NCBI GenBank assembly: GCA_024681435.1
Contig: JAILAV010000090.1
Span: forward strand, 1 to 44,930
Length of the DNA: 44,930 nucleotides
DNA from: Pseudobutyrivibrio sp.
GTDB lineage: Bacteria; Bacillota; Clostridia; Lachnospirales; Lachnospiraceae
Reading direction: 5' to 3'
The number at the start of each line of letters is the position of its first letter. Position 1 is the first letter of the stretch. A program made the translations under genes and the position numbers. The notes under the pieces are model-generated. The model was given only the letters and a program-made list of their open reading frames with translations, had not been told where the DNA came from and made no database searches. Below, piece after piece: positions 1-8,287 of this stretch.

Positions 1-1
1 C

Positions 2-2167
2 AAAGCAGCATCCATGGTGTTAGAAGACTTATTTGATAGTGATATTGATGAAAATATAAGGGGTATCTTAAAAAAGGATGCTTACTTATGGAGTCGAGAA
101 GAGGCATATTTAGTTTCAAGACGCTATGCAAAAGCTGTTAAGGCTCATAATGTTGAGGCTATAAGTGATTTTTATAATAGCCTATTAGTAGTAAATAACA
201 GTGATATATACGATATCGATGAGCATGGACGTAAGGTTTATTACAGCAATGCTTATCTTGATAAAAATAAAGCTTTTGTCATACTGGCAAATCTAGAGGC
301 GATGGATGGAGTAAATACCGAAGCCTATCAAACTTTGCTTGAACTTACAGCGGGAGAGTTTAGCTATGCTGAAAAATCGAAGCTGAAATTAACCTCAAAG
401 ATTAATATTAGTAAAAATGAGCAAGGCTTTGTCATTGATTGGAAAACATCAATGGATGGTAAGCAAAGAGATTCACATCAAACAATGTTATTTTTTGATG
501 ATGGTTTATCAATGAGGCAAAAGTATCGATTAATCGATAATATTGATGGTGTGAATTCATACAAGTTAGGATTGAAAGCGACTATCACTAATCAAGAACT
601 TGAAAAATATCAATCGGTAGAAAGTAAGTCTGATTTTAAAAAGCTAAGTAAATATATTGAGGAAGAACGAGAATTTAAATGGATTACAATTGAGACGCCT
701 ACTAATTATAAAGAGAGTGACGTATACAGATACATAAATGATGAAACATCAAGGCTTGAGTACATCGAAGGCAATCGAGATTTTGTTGGTGATCATTATG
801 AATTATTGAGTGATAAACAGAAGTCTGTATATAATTACTTATATCAAAAGGATAAAGTAAATCACACAAATAAAGCTGAGAAATATCGAAGAACACTTAC
901 TCCGTTTTTACGAGACCAATTTGCGGATAACACAGTCGATAATTCTAATGATTTTGAAAAAGGATTATTGGGAACAATGGTTGGCTTGGACCGTGTGGAA
1001 AATAATGTTAAACACTGGTCAGGTATAGGCAATCAAGCAAATATTGATTCATTAGGCGAACAGATACAAACCGCTGTAGGAATGATGGATCCGAAAATTG
1101 ATTCTTCGCTGACGGGAGGATGGCATACATTTTATAATGTAAATAAACTTGTGGGTGCAAGTATTCCAGGAGTAGCTGTAGGAGCATTAACGGGAGGAGG
1201 TGGTACTGTTGCAGAAATAATAGGTGCCGGCAGTGCTGCAACTATCTACGGAGGTAGTGCATATGGTAACAGTATTGGATATGCTGAACAGAATGGATAT
1301 AGTGATAGCCAAGCAAAAGCTTTTGCCACAAAAACAGGTATAAATGAAGGTTGTAAAACACTATTATTTTATGGTTTACTTAAAGGAACGGGAGCTGCAT
1401 CATCAGCAGGATATATGTCAGCAGGCGAATCCGCAGCAGTATCTGCAGCAGGTGGTTTTGGTATTGAGTTTTTAGATGAAACTTCAGTCAAACCAAACAT
1501 TCAAGAAAGTATTCTTGGCGAAGATGTTGATGTAGACTATAAAAGAGCATTAGAAAATGCAGCTGTCGCAGGTCTTATAACTGGTGCGGCAGCATATGTA
1601 TATTCAAAGTCAAATGCGGAATCAGTAAGTGGTGAGCAGCAGAATATATATGAGAATGCGCATGTGCTGGATAAATTGGATGGTTTTGAACAACTGAAAA
1701 ACGAAGTCGTAGCCGGTAGTCGAAAGGTTGAAATTGATTATAATAGTGGTGTAAACACGGAGACAACAATAGATTATTCTTATAAATTTGATAGAGAATT
1801 AATTAATTTTAATGATGACTATGAAATAATAACAACTGTAGATAAAGATTTAATATTGGTTCAGTACAGTTCTGACGCTCCTGATGCTTCCTTGAGTTAT
1901 TGGACTACTATCGATGAAGCAAATGGAATTACAACTATAGAAGAATATATGGATAAGTTGGCACTATCAAAAGAGTGGGGAAACAGGGATGTTGTAAAAG
2001 TTGCTAGAATTCCTGCAGGTACAAAGGTTAAATATGCAGTAGGAACAGCAAGGGAGCAATTATTGCTCGAAGATCCTAGACCTGGCGGTGGAGTTCAATA
2101 TTTATTTAATAAATTTGATACAGATTGGATAACAGAAATTAGAGGTTTTCAAATTAAAGGAGATTAA
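2..2167 (+). CDS. Polymorphic-toxin-like large protein, 5' end outside window
   Basis: The reading frame is open to the left edge. The first ATG (position 14) has no ribosome site, so the gene probably starts upstream and about 720 C-terminal residues are seen. The N-terminal 350 residues are charged and unrecognised. Around residues 380-470 lies a Gly/Ala-rich, glycine-zipper-like stretch (VGALTGGGGTVAEIIGAG) of the sort used for membrane insertion or as a pre-toxin region. The last 110 residues form a distinct module with the motifs SYWTT, YMDKLALSKEWGNRD, ARIPAGTKVKYAVGTAREQ and RPGGGVQYLF. Such C-terminal modules on long scaffolds are typical of contact-dependent polymorphic toxins. The enzymatic class is not identified; an ADP-ribosyltransferase- or NADase-like fold is only a guess. 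A small gene follows 4 nt downstream, as expected for immunity. Confidence 0.6.
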   Translation, partial: KAASMVLEDLFDSDIDENIRGILKKDAYLWSREEAYLVSRRYAKAVKAHNVEAISDFYNSLLVVNNSDIYDIDEHGRKVYYSNAYLDKNKAFVILANLEAMDGVNTEAYQTLLELTAGEFSYAEKSKLKLTSKINISKNEQGFVIDWKTSMDGKQRDSHQTMLFFDDGLSMRQKYRLIDNIDGVNSYKLGLKATITNQELEKYQSVESKSDFKKLSKYIEEEREFKWITIETPTNYKESDVYRYINDETSRLEYIEGNRDFVGDHYELLSDKQKSVYNYLYQKDKVNHTNKAEKYRRTLTPFLRDQFADNTVDNSNDFEKGLLGTMVGLDRVENNVKHWSGIGNQANIDSLGEQIQTAVGMMDPKIDSSLTGGWHTFYNVNKLVGASIPGVAVGALTGGGGTVAEIIGAGSAATIYGGSAYGNSIGYAEQNGYSDSQAKAFATKTGINEGCKTLLFYGLLKGTGAASSAGYMSAGESAAVSAAGGFGIEFLDETSVKPNIQESILGEDVDVDYKRALENAAVAGLITGAAAYVYSKSNAESVSGEQQNIYENAHVLDKLDGFEQLKNEVVAGSRKVEIDYNSGVNTETTIDYSYKFDRELINFNDDYEIITTVDKDLILVQYSSDAPDASLSYWTTIDEANGITTIEEYMDKLALSKEWGNRDVVKVARIPAGTKVKYAVGTAREQLLLEDPRPGGGVQYLFNKFDTDWITEIRGFQIKGD

Positions 2168-2171
2168 TAGT

Positions 2172-2462
2172 ATGGATAAAAGTCAAAACTTATTGGAAAA
2201 ATTGTATTTACTAGTACAGGAAATTGATAAAGCTAAGGAAATTGTGGATGAAGAAAAAGTACAATATTTATGTAATTATGAAAATAGAATTGAAAATCTA
2301 ATAAAAAGAATTCAGGACGGTACATTGCCTCCTTCAAAAGGTGGGATTATTGGCACAATGAGAGGGATTTCAGAATATGATAGTTTGGCTGCAATAAAAG
2401 AGTTGTATGATGCAGCAGCTGATGTGGATTTATTCTACAGTAAAGAGTGTCAGTCTTGGTAG
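2172..2462 (+). CDS. Probable immunity protein for upstream toxin-like gene
   Basis: A 96-residue acidic, mostly helical protein without signal peptide or membrane segment. Its C-terminal half has the motif PPSKGGIIGTMRGISEYDS followed by ELYDAAADVDLFYSKEC. The ATG is 4 nt after the stop of the toxin-like gene, so the two are co-transcribed and probably translationally coupled; no good separate Shine-Dalgarno is visible. By position and size it is the best candidate for an antidote that binds the toxin module in the cytoplasm. The assignment rests on context, not on a recognised immunity family. It could also be an unrelated small protein. Confidence 0.55.
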   Translation: MDKSQNLLEKLYLLVQEIDKAKEIVDEEKVQYLCNYENRIENLIKRIQDGTLPPSKGGIIGTMRGISEYDSLAAIKELYDAAADVDLFYSKECQSW

Positions 2463-2478
2463 GGAAAAAAGGATTTTA

Positions 2479-2874
2479 ATGAAAAGCACAATGAATTTAT
2501 CAAAAATACATCATATAGCAATTATCGTATCTGATTATGAGCGAGCAAAAGAATTTTACGTGGATAAGCTTGGATTTGAAGTGATTCGAGAAAATTATAG
2601 GCCTCAGAAGGAAGACTGGAAGCTAGACCTTAGGGTGAACGATTCCACAGAGCTAGAGATATTTGCTCCAAAGAATCCACCTAAGCGCCCTTCATTTCCA
2701 GAGGCATGTGGCTTGAGACATCTAGCATTTCATGTAGAAAAGATAGAGGAAGTTATATCAGAACTCCAGACTTTAGGAATAGAATGCGAGCCTGTTAGAG
2801 TAGATGAGTTCACCAATAGAAAGATGACGTTCTTCTTTGATCCGGATGGATTGCCACTTGAATTGCACGAGTAA
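2479..2874 (+). CDS. VOC-family glyoxalase-like protein (YaeR/GloA2 type)
   Basis: A 131-residue vicinal-oxygen-chelate protein. Likely metal ligands follow the family pattern: His in KIHHIAI near the N-terminus, Glu in TELEIF, His in GLRHLAFHV and Glu in GLPLELHE. The segments RPSFPEACGLRHLAF and FFFDPDGLPLELHE closely match what I recall of E. coli YaeR, a glyoxalase I homologue of uncertain substrate. I placed the start at 2479 because AAGG lies just upstream and the protein then begins right before the first beta strand; a frame extension back to 2407 would overlap the preceding gene. It may detoxify a small aldehyde or thiol adduct; the substrate cannot be inferred. Confidence 0.85.
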   Translation: MKSTMNLSKIHHIAIIVSDYERAKEFYVDKLGFEVIRENYRPQKEDWKLDLRVNDSTELEIFAPKNPPKRPSFPEACGLRHLAFHVEKIEEVISELQTLGIECEPVRVDEFTNRKMTFFFDPDGLPLELHE

Positions 2875-2885
2875 ACTACAGATGC

Positions 2886-4091
2886 TTATTTCCAATCAAT
2901 AAGCATCTGCACTCTATTGAAATAGTTTTGCTGGGAGCCGCTGTGGTCGATTTCTGAGCAGGTGATAAATCCTTTGCCAGCTAGGTCGCGGCTGAGCTTA
3001 GTATAGATGCCTTTGCCGCAGGTTTGCATAGGCATGCAGCCAAAGCTTTGTACGGCCATTACTTTAGGACATCCTTCTAGAATGTGGCCTGCGCACTCTG
3101 CGCCAACAAGCCATCCATCACCTATATTAAAACCAAAACTTATATAAGGACTTACCTGTTCCTTTAGACTAAAGAAATCATCCATGGTATAGAAGCCGTT
3201 TTTGCGAATGGCTCTTATCATGGATTTTTGCATATTCCCAAAGAACTTTTGAGCTAAAGAATACATAGGGCTGAGTAATGTTTTCTCTGACAAAAGATGA
3301 GTATCTACGTAGTACATCAAATACCAAGAGACACCATTAGTGTGTGATTCACAGCCTTGGTCTTCCAGATATTTAATGAGATTCCAGTTGCCGAGATGGC
3401 TGAATTTATGAAAGATTTCCCCAACAATACCAATTCTTTGCTTATTTATATTATTGATGGGTATCTGAGCAAAATCATCTGATATTTCAATGAATCTTCT
3501 TTTGATTTTATGGATAGATAGATTTCGTCCCTCTCTCAAGTCATTTGAAATGAGATTAATCCATTTATCGTATATACGATATGTATCCCCTTCATTTAAT
3601 TCATATGGATGAATATGATTTAGAAGTAGCATCAAAATATCACCGTAATAAATCGATGCAATGGCACGTTTTGCCATGCCAATAGATACAGGAAGAGTCT
3701 CAGACTTTTCGATGCCTCGCACATTGATATTTACAACAGGCACATCTTCAAACCCTGCCTTCTTTAAGGCTCTTTTGATAGTTGTAATATAATTTGAGCC
3801 GCGGCAAGCGTCACCTGCTGTAGCCATAAGAACTCTAACTCGTTTTAAATCATATTTGCCAGATTGCAATGAGGCAACGATTTGTCCTACATTACATATT
3901 GCAGGATAGCACATATCGTTATTTACATATTTTAATCCAGTATCAATGATTCCATCTTCGTTATCTAAAATAATAGGTCGATAATCCTTGGAATAAAAAG
4001 CATACTTCATCAAAGGAAAATGAAAATCTAACATTGATGGAATGAGTAATATATATTTTTCTTTGTCAATCTGTTCGTTAATTTTGTACAT
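2886..4091 (-). CDS. Orphan 2-hydroxyacyl-CoA dehydratase-like Fe-S protein
   Basis: A 401-residue cytoplasmic protein resembling the C-terminal dehydratase-like part (HGD-D type) of the large acyl-CoA dehydratase activase-related proteins of clostridia. Diagnostic stretches are YVNNDMCYPAIC, ATAGDACRGSNY, GDGWLVGAECAGHI and FGCMPMQTCGKG. The conserved cysteines in these segments probably bind an iron-sulfur cluster. The usual fused N-terminal ATPase (BadF/BadG type) is absent here and in the neighbouring genes, so this is either a stand-alone variant or needs an activator encoded elsewhere. It is convergent with the glyoxalase-like gene, and the ATG is preceded only by a weak GGGG. The reaction is unknown; amino-acid fermentation enzymes in this superfamily are distant relatives. 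Confidence 0.7.
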   Translation of the reverse strand: MYKINEQIDKEKYILLIPSMLDFHFPLMKYAFYSKDYRPIILDNEDGIIDTGLKYVNNDMCYPAICNVGQIVASLQSGKYDLKRVRVLMATAGDACRGSNYITTIKRALKKAGFEDVPVVNINVRGIEKSETLPVSIGMAKRAIASIYYGDILMLLLNHIHPYELNEGDTYRIYDKWINLISNDLREGRNLSIHKIKRRFIEISDDFAQIPINNINKQRIGIVGEIFHKFSHLGNWNLIKYLEDQGCESHTNGVSWYLMYYVDTHLLSEKTLLSPMYSLAQKFFGNMQKSMIRAIRKNGFYTMDDFFSLKEQVSPYISFGFNIGDGWLVGAECAGHILEGCPKVMAVQSFGCMPMQTCGKGIYTKLSRDLAGKGFITCSEIDHSGSQQNYFNRVQMLIDWK

Positions 4092-4175
4092 TATTCCCCG
4101 AAACCCCTTGAATATATACTTTAATTATATAGATTAATTAATTAAACATACAGAGGAGATTTGTGTACCGGTTAT

Positions 4176-4184
4176 TGGTATAAT
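4176..4184 (+). promoter_or_regulatory. Extended -10 promoter
   Basis: TGGTATAAT is a perfect extended -10 element, 33 nt upstream of the GTG of the lipoprotein gene. No strong -35 is seen at the usual distance, which is tolerated with an extended -10. Confidence 0.5.
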
Positions 4185-4217
4185 AAATTTATCGTGTGTT
4201 AAGAGGGGGATGATAGA

Positions 4218-5288
4218 GTGAATATACGAAAGAAAATAATAAAAATTATTCCAATTTTGCTTATATCATTTTCGTTATGTGGCTGTGGCTATTCACCTAG
4301 TGAGTTGGCTACTATTGAGAAATATAAAATCCAAGGGAAGATTAATGCTGGAAGGTATATAAAGGAAAAGTATGGATTTGAGCCAACAGTAATAAACGTA
4401 AAAAATAAATATGATCCAGGCGGACCTATTCCAGATTTTAGTCCTATGCCAACTGGAATAGTAATTGCTACCATGGAGTATCGTGGGAAGAAGTTTGAGG
4501 TTAAAATATCTGGTGCTAGCCAAAATACTGATGGTGCAGATAACTATCAAAAAGACGAGATAATAAAATATCTAGAGGATTACGTGATGGATGCCTACCC
4601 AGAGGTTGATGGAGCGGCTTTCCCACAGTTAGAGGATGAGTATAGTTATTTCGAAGAATATTTTACAGGTGATAACTTCTTTGATTACGTTGATGAAGAT
4701 GATTACAATAGCCATATAGTAGTGAAGCTTTGTAATAAGGATGTAAAAGATTTTCCGATTGATGATTTTTTGGAGAATATTCCATGTTATGCATTGTCGG
4801 TAATAAATTATAAATCTAAGGAAGTGATGCCAACTCCTGAGTATTTCGGATTTTTTAGTGATAGTCAATTGGCTGGGATTTTGCCATACATTACTCAGTA
4901 TCGGTACTATAGCCAGTTTTATGCAGAGGATCACGAACCTGAGATGTTTGAGATTTATTCAACTACATATGATAATTTGACTATCTGTAGTCCGGAAAAT
5001 GAACCGATTACTATTGAAAAAATGGATAAGGCTACACCAGATGAGATGGCAGAGAAAGGATATTTAATGTCGTATCATCTGCAGACTAATGCGGATGACG
5101 TTTATGTCTATATGCCAAAAACTCTTGTAAATAAAGATTCGACAATTAAAATCAAAGCAGGAAAATATGAAGAACTTACATACGAGAACGAGGAGTTTGT
5201 GTATTTTGATAATTTAACAGTGCGGGATGATACTGAGGATTATGAGACATCTTTTCGTTTTTCTATATTTGAAAAAATAAATAAATAG
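4218..5288 (+). CDS. Hypothetical lipoprotein
   Basis: A 356-residue secreted lipoprotein of unknown function. The N-terminus is a classical signal peptide (MNIRKKIIKIIPILLISFS) ending in the lipobox LCGC, so the mature protein would be anchored to the outer face of the membrane at Cys24. The mature part is acidic and Tyr-rich, without a recognised domain. The start is GTG, chosen because GAGGGGG lies 8 nt upstream and the signal peptide begins directly there. The gene has its own promoter-like extended -10 and is divergent from the dehydratase-like gene. It is followed closely by a drug/metabolite transporter gene, but no functional link is evident. Confidence 0.75.
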   Translation: MNIRKKIIKIIPILLISFSLCGCGYSPSELATIEKYKIQGKINAGRYIKEKYGFEPTVINVKNKYDPGGPIPDFSPMPTGIVIATMEYRGKKFEVKISGASQNTDGADNYQKDEIIKYLEDYVMDAYPEVDGAAFPQLEDEYSYFEEYFTGDNFFDYVDEDDYNSHIVVKLCNKDVKDFPIDDFLENIPCYALSVINYKSKEVMPTPEYFGFFSDSQLAGILPYITQYRYYSQFYAEDHEPEMFEIYSTTYDNLTICSPENEPITIEKMDKATPDEMAEKGYLMSYHLQTNADDVYVYMPKTLVNKDSTIKIKAGKYEELTYENEEFVYFDNLTVRDDTEDYETSFRFSIFEKINK

Positions 5289-5387
5289 AAGTCATTAGTG
5301 AAGGTGAAAAATGATAAAGGTATAGCTGTTGAATATGTGGGGAGAGCACAGGGACTTGTAGTATTGATGGTAAAGGATGTTAGTTAC

Positions 5388-6293
5388 ATGAAGCTTACAA
5401 ACAAAATCGTGGTATGCCTGTTGGCAGTATTATGTTGCATACTTTGGGGGAGTGCTTTTCCAAGTATTAAAATAGGCTATCAGTTATTTGAAATTGGTTC
5501 ACATGATAGTATGTCGCAAATATTATTTGCAGGACTGAGATTCTTTTTAGCAGGAATACTTGCGATAATTTTCGGAAGTTTATTGCAGAAAAAAGTACTA
5601 TTTCCGAAACGTGAATCATGGAAAATGGTTTGTACACTGAGTGTATTTCAGACTGTCTTACAATACTTTTTCTTCTATATGGGATTAGCACATGCATCAG
5701 GTGTAAAGTCATCCATTATAAATGGTATGAGCACCTTCTTTGCAATCCTTCTAGCATCACTAGTTCGCAAGCAAGAACAGATGACAATTAGAAAAATTAT
5801 TGGCTGCATTTTAGGGGCTAGTGGTGTGATTATAGTTAGTCTTTCAGGAGGCAACATCGGAGATGGATTTGCATTGAATGGCGAAGGGTTTATCTTGATA
5901 GCATCAATTTCATATGCGATTTCTTCTGTGCTTATCAAAGAGTATTCAGCTAAAGAAAATCCTGTTACACTTAGTGGATATCAGTTTGTGATAGGTGGAA
6001 TCATTATGATGATAGTTGGTTTTCTGTTTGGAGGAAGACTACATATGACATCACATTTAGGAATTCTACTAATTATATATATGGCACTAATATCATCAGT
6101 AGCATATTCAATATGGGGAATCCTGCTCAAATATAATCCGGTATCATCGGTTACAATTTATGGTTTCACAAATCCTATTTTTGGAGCTATTCTATCGGCT
6201 TTATTTTTATCAGAGTGGAAGAGTATAACAATTCAATACTTGATAGCGCTTGTGTTAGTAAGCATCGGAATATATATCGTAAATACGAAATAA
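5388..6293 (+). CDS. EamA/DMT-family transporter
   Basis: A 301-residue integral membrane protein with ten predicted hydrophobic segments and two EamA repeats. The first repeat opens with LLAVLCCILWGSAFPSIKIGY, typical of the drug/metabolite transporter superfamily; the second contains SYAISSVLIKEYSAKENP. Members export amino acids, metabolites or drugs; the substrate cannot be read from sequence. I start it at ATG 5388, preceded by AAAGGA at good spacing and leading straight into the first membrane helix. The frame extends to a GTG at 5298, but those 30 polar residues look non-coding. It lies about 100 nt after the lipoprotein gene on the same strand. Confidence 0.85.
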   Translation: MKLTNKIVVCLLAVLCCILWGSAFPSIKIGYQLFEIGSHDSMSQILFAGLRFFLAGILAIIFGSLLQKKVLFPKRESWKMVCTLSVFQTVLQYFFFYMGLAHASGVKSSIINGMSTFFAILLASLVRKQEQMTIRKIIGCILGASGVIIVSLSGGNIGDGFALNGEGFILIASISYAISSVLIKEYSAKENPVTLSGYQFVIGGIIMMIVGFLFGGRLHMTSHLGILLIIYMALISSVAYSIWGILLKYNPVSSVTIYGFTNPIFGAILSALFLSEWKSITIQYLIALVLVSIGIYIVNTK

Positions 6294-6320
6294 TAATACT
6301 CGATGTTATAAAATTGGCCC

Positions 6321-6349
6321 TTGCTGCAAAATGAATTGCATTATATAAT
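6321..6349 (+). promoter_or_regulatory. Sigma-A promoter for the 58-residue gene
   Basis: TTGCTG and a perfect TATAAT are separated by 17 nt, 49 nt upstream of the small gene. The leader contains a short hairpin, ATCTATT/AATAGAT, near 6352-6370. Confidence 0.65.
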
Positions 6350-6397
6350 GCTATCTATTGAAAAAATAGATGTTGTTATGAAAAGGAATGGTTCACA

Positions 6398-6574
6398 ATG
6401 AGAATTAAAGATTTTATGAATGTATTAAACCAATTTGACCCAAACACGGAACTTGTTATTGATGTAGATGGTTCTTTTGTATCACCTATAGTGAAGCGAG
6501 ATATTGTGTATTACAAGCACAAATATTCTGGAATAGCGTTTACAGACGAAGCAATTGTTTTATCGGAAAAATAA
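6398..6574 (+). CDS. Small hypothetical protein (58 residues)
   Basis: A small cytoplasmic protein beginning MRIKDFMNVLNQFDPNTEL with the acidic core VIDVDGSF. AAAGGA precedes the ATG, a good promoter lies upstream and a strong terminator downstream, so it is a plausible monocistronic gene. Family and function are not recognised. The reading frame stops in an A-rich run (GAAAAATAAAAAGG). In the next frame the sequence continues as KKVKIDGGCEKVEVEIQ before a stop at about 6626, a peptide that looks like genuine coding sequence, so the present C-terminus may result from a frameshift. Confidence 0.6.
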   Translation: MRIKDFMNVLNQFDPNTELVIDVDGSFVSPIVKRDIVYYKHKYSGIAFTDEAIVLSEK

Positions 6575-6631
6575 AAAGGTTAAGATAGATGGCGGATGTG
6601 AAAAAGTAGAAGTTGAAATTCAATAAGTGAT

Positions 6632-6674
6632 ATAAAATAGGCCCTCAGAATAATAATCTGAAGGCCTATTTTAT
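6632..6674. terminator. Bidirectional intrinsic terminator
   Basis: An 18-bp stem with one mismatch (ATAAAATAGGCC ... GGCCTATTTTAT) around a 7-nt loop, with A/T-rich flanks that give a U-tract on either strand. It separates the convergent small gene and the lipoprotein gene. Confidence 0.85.
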
Positions 6675-6695
6675 AAGTACCACAAGTCAAAATTC

Positions 6696-7532
6696 TTATG
6701 ACCAAATTCCTATTTCTGTAGCCACGCCGTTTTCGATGGTAATATCAAGACCGAGGCCTGAGCCCATACACAGCTTAATATAATCGCCAAATTCTGCAGC
6801 ACTCATGTTTGTAGGGGCTTCTTCGCCACCACCGCTAAGAAATTTAGTGTTACTATCAATTGCGATAGTATATTGTTTCTTTTCAAAATTAGTTTTGTTA
6901 GAGTAATCTCCATTTTCAACTCTACTGAATGATGCATCGACAACAATACAGTCAGCTTTCAATTCAAATGATGTTAAGTATTCTGGCATGTATTGAGCTG
7001 GCTCGGTTAAAAGATTTGTGAAGTATGATCCATCATCTAAGTCAGAAGAAGCTGTTGGCTCATCTTCATCCTCGCTTGCTGTAGCAAAATCAGAATATAC
7101 TGTATCGTTTTCTAAGTATTCCCAAGTACTATCTATAATCTTTATTGAGTACGAGTCATCACTGTCATTACAGAAAGAAAGTTCTAAAGGATTTCCGCTA
7201 GGATCAATTGTCTTAAAAATGACGCCTTCTGAAGAAGCACTAACTTCGCCTTCATCAAAAGATGCGAGTCTATATAATTCTACTGTCATAGAATAATTAT
7301 CGTCATTTTTACTTATAGTTACTTCATCTAAATTTTCGTCAGTATAGTGACCAACATAATCATCAAGATTTACAACTTTCTCATCGGCTACATCTTGATT
7401 TGTAGTTGTATCTTCTGAAGTGTCAGAAACAGGAGTTTCAGTAACTTCAGGAGTGTTTACTTCTGGTTCTTCTTTGCCGCATGCTGTAGCAGCCAATGCG
7501 AATGTACATAAAAGTACTAATAGCTTTTTCAT
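6696..7532 (-). CDS. Hypothetical lipoprotein
   Basis: A 278-residue secreted protein with signal peptide MKKLLVLLCTFALAATAC; Cys18 is the probable lipidation site, although ATAC is a weak lipobox. It is followed by a Glu/Thr/Pro/Asp-rich linker of about 35 residues and then a calycin-like or small beta-rich region (VGHYTDENLDEVTISKND). The C-terminal 90 residues are a second compact segment ending LGLDITIENGVATEIGIWS. No catalytic motif is visible. It has its own terminator shared with the convergent small gene and is divergent from the acetyltransferase gene. The function is unknown; a cell-surface role is inferred from the anchor only. Confidence 0.75.
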   Translation of the reverse strand: MKKLLVLLCTFALAATACGKEEPEVNTPEVTETPVSDTSEDTTTNQDVADEKVVNLDDYVGHYTDENLDEVTISKNDDNYSMTVELYRLASFDEGEVSASSEGVIFKTIDPSGNPLELSFCNDSDDSYSIKIIDSTWEYLENDTVYSDFATASEDEDEPTASSDLDDGSYFTNLLTEPAQYMPEYLTSFELKADCIVVDASFSRVENGDYSNKTNFEKKQYTIAIDSNTKFLSGGGEEAPTNMSAAEFGDYIKLCMGSGLGLDITIENGVATEIGIWS

Positions 7533-7725
7533 AATTCTTTACCTCGTTATATTTTTCCTGCTTTTTATAAGCAAAAACGATTTTATCACTTTCATATATT
7601 GTTGTAACCAAAAATGTTAATGCAAATTTGTATATACACGCAGAAAGTGCTTGCGTTTATTATCTGACAGTTTCATAATGATTTAACGACAATTAATCGA
7701 AAAGACAATAGTTGGAGACATAATT

Positions 7726-8178
7726 ATGGAACACAGAATAGCAACACTTGATGATATAGATATTCTTGTAAAGACAAGAATAGAAGTTTTAAGAGCAGCT
7801 AATAAACTTGATGATAGCGTAGATATGATAGAGGTCGAAATAGAGTCTAGAGCTTATTATTCACGTGCTCTAAAAGATGGTAGCCATACAGCTATACTTG
7901 TTTTTGATGATGACAAATTTATAGGAGCTGGAGCGGTTAGTTATTACCAAGTAATGCCTACTTTTCATAATCCGAGCGGAAAGAAAGCATATATTATGAA
8001 TATGTATACATCCCCTGACTATCGTAGACAGGGGATTGCGTATAAAACTTTGGATATACTAGTGAAGGACATTAAGGCCAAAGGAATAACTGATATCACT
8101 TTAGAGGCCACCGAGATGGGGCGACCTTTATATGAGAAATATGGATTTAAGCAGCTGGAGAATGAGATGGAATTATAG
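7726..8178 (+). CDS. GNAT-family N-acetyltransferase
   Basis: A 150-residue single-domain GNAT enzyme. Motif A, the acetyl-CoA pyrophosphate-binding loop, is visible as MYTSPDYRRQGIAYKTLDIL (consensus R/Q-x-x-G-x-A). Motif B is EATEMGRPLYEKYGFKQLE, with the usual Tyr that acts as general acid. The N-terminal helix pair (RIATLDDIDILVKTRIEVLR) is typical of the small-molecule acetyltransferase group. It would move the acetyl group from acetyl-CoA to an amine; the acceptor is unknown. GGAG lies upstream of the ATG, and the gene is followed by a strong terminator just before proC. Confidence 0.85.
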   Translation: MEHRIATLDDIDILVKTRIEVLRAANKLDDSVDMIEVEIESRAYYSRALKDGSHTAILVFDDDKFIGAGAVSYYQVMPTFHNPSGKKAYIMNMYTSPDYRRQGIAYKTLDILVKDIKAKGITDITLEATEMGRPLYEKYGFKQLENEMEL

Positions 8179-8221
8179 AATGGAGTAGAGGTGGAAAGTA
8201 ATCAACCTTTGATTGTTGTAC

Positions 8222-8270
8222 AAAAAAGCCCTAAATGATACACTTAGTGTGTTATTTACGGGCTTTATTT
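8222..8270 (+). terminator. Intrinsic terminator directly before proC
   Basis: AAGCCC/GGGCTT, TAAAT/ATTTA and ACAC/GTGT form a coaxial stem, followed by TTTATTT. It ends only 17 nt before the proC ATG, so it either ends the acetyltransferase transcript or acts as an attenuator in a proC leader. Confidence 0.75.
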
Positions 8271-8287
8271 AATTGGAGGAAATCGAC

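Noticed and set aside
5298-5387. N-terminal extension of the DMT transporter from a GTG
   Set aside because: The 30 extra residues are polar and precede the natural first membrane helix; the ATG at 5388 has the better ribosome site.
7634-7660. ACGCA/TGCGT hairpin as a terminator upstream of the acetyltransferase gene
   Set aside because: The stem is only 5 bp, there is no T-run, and no gene ends there.
8179-8287. T-box riboswitch before proC
   Set aside because: The leader is about 100 nt, and no T-box sequence or specifier stem-loop is visible; only a terminator is present.
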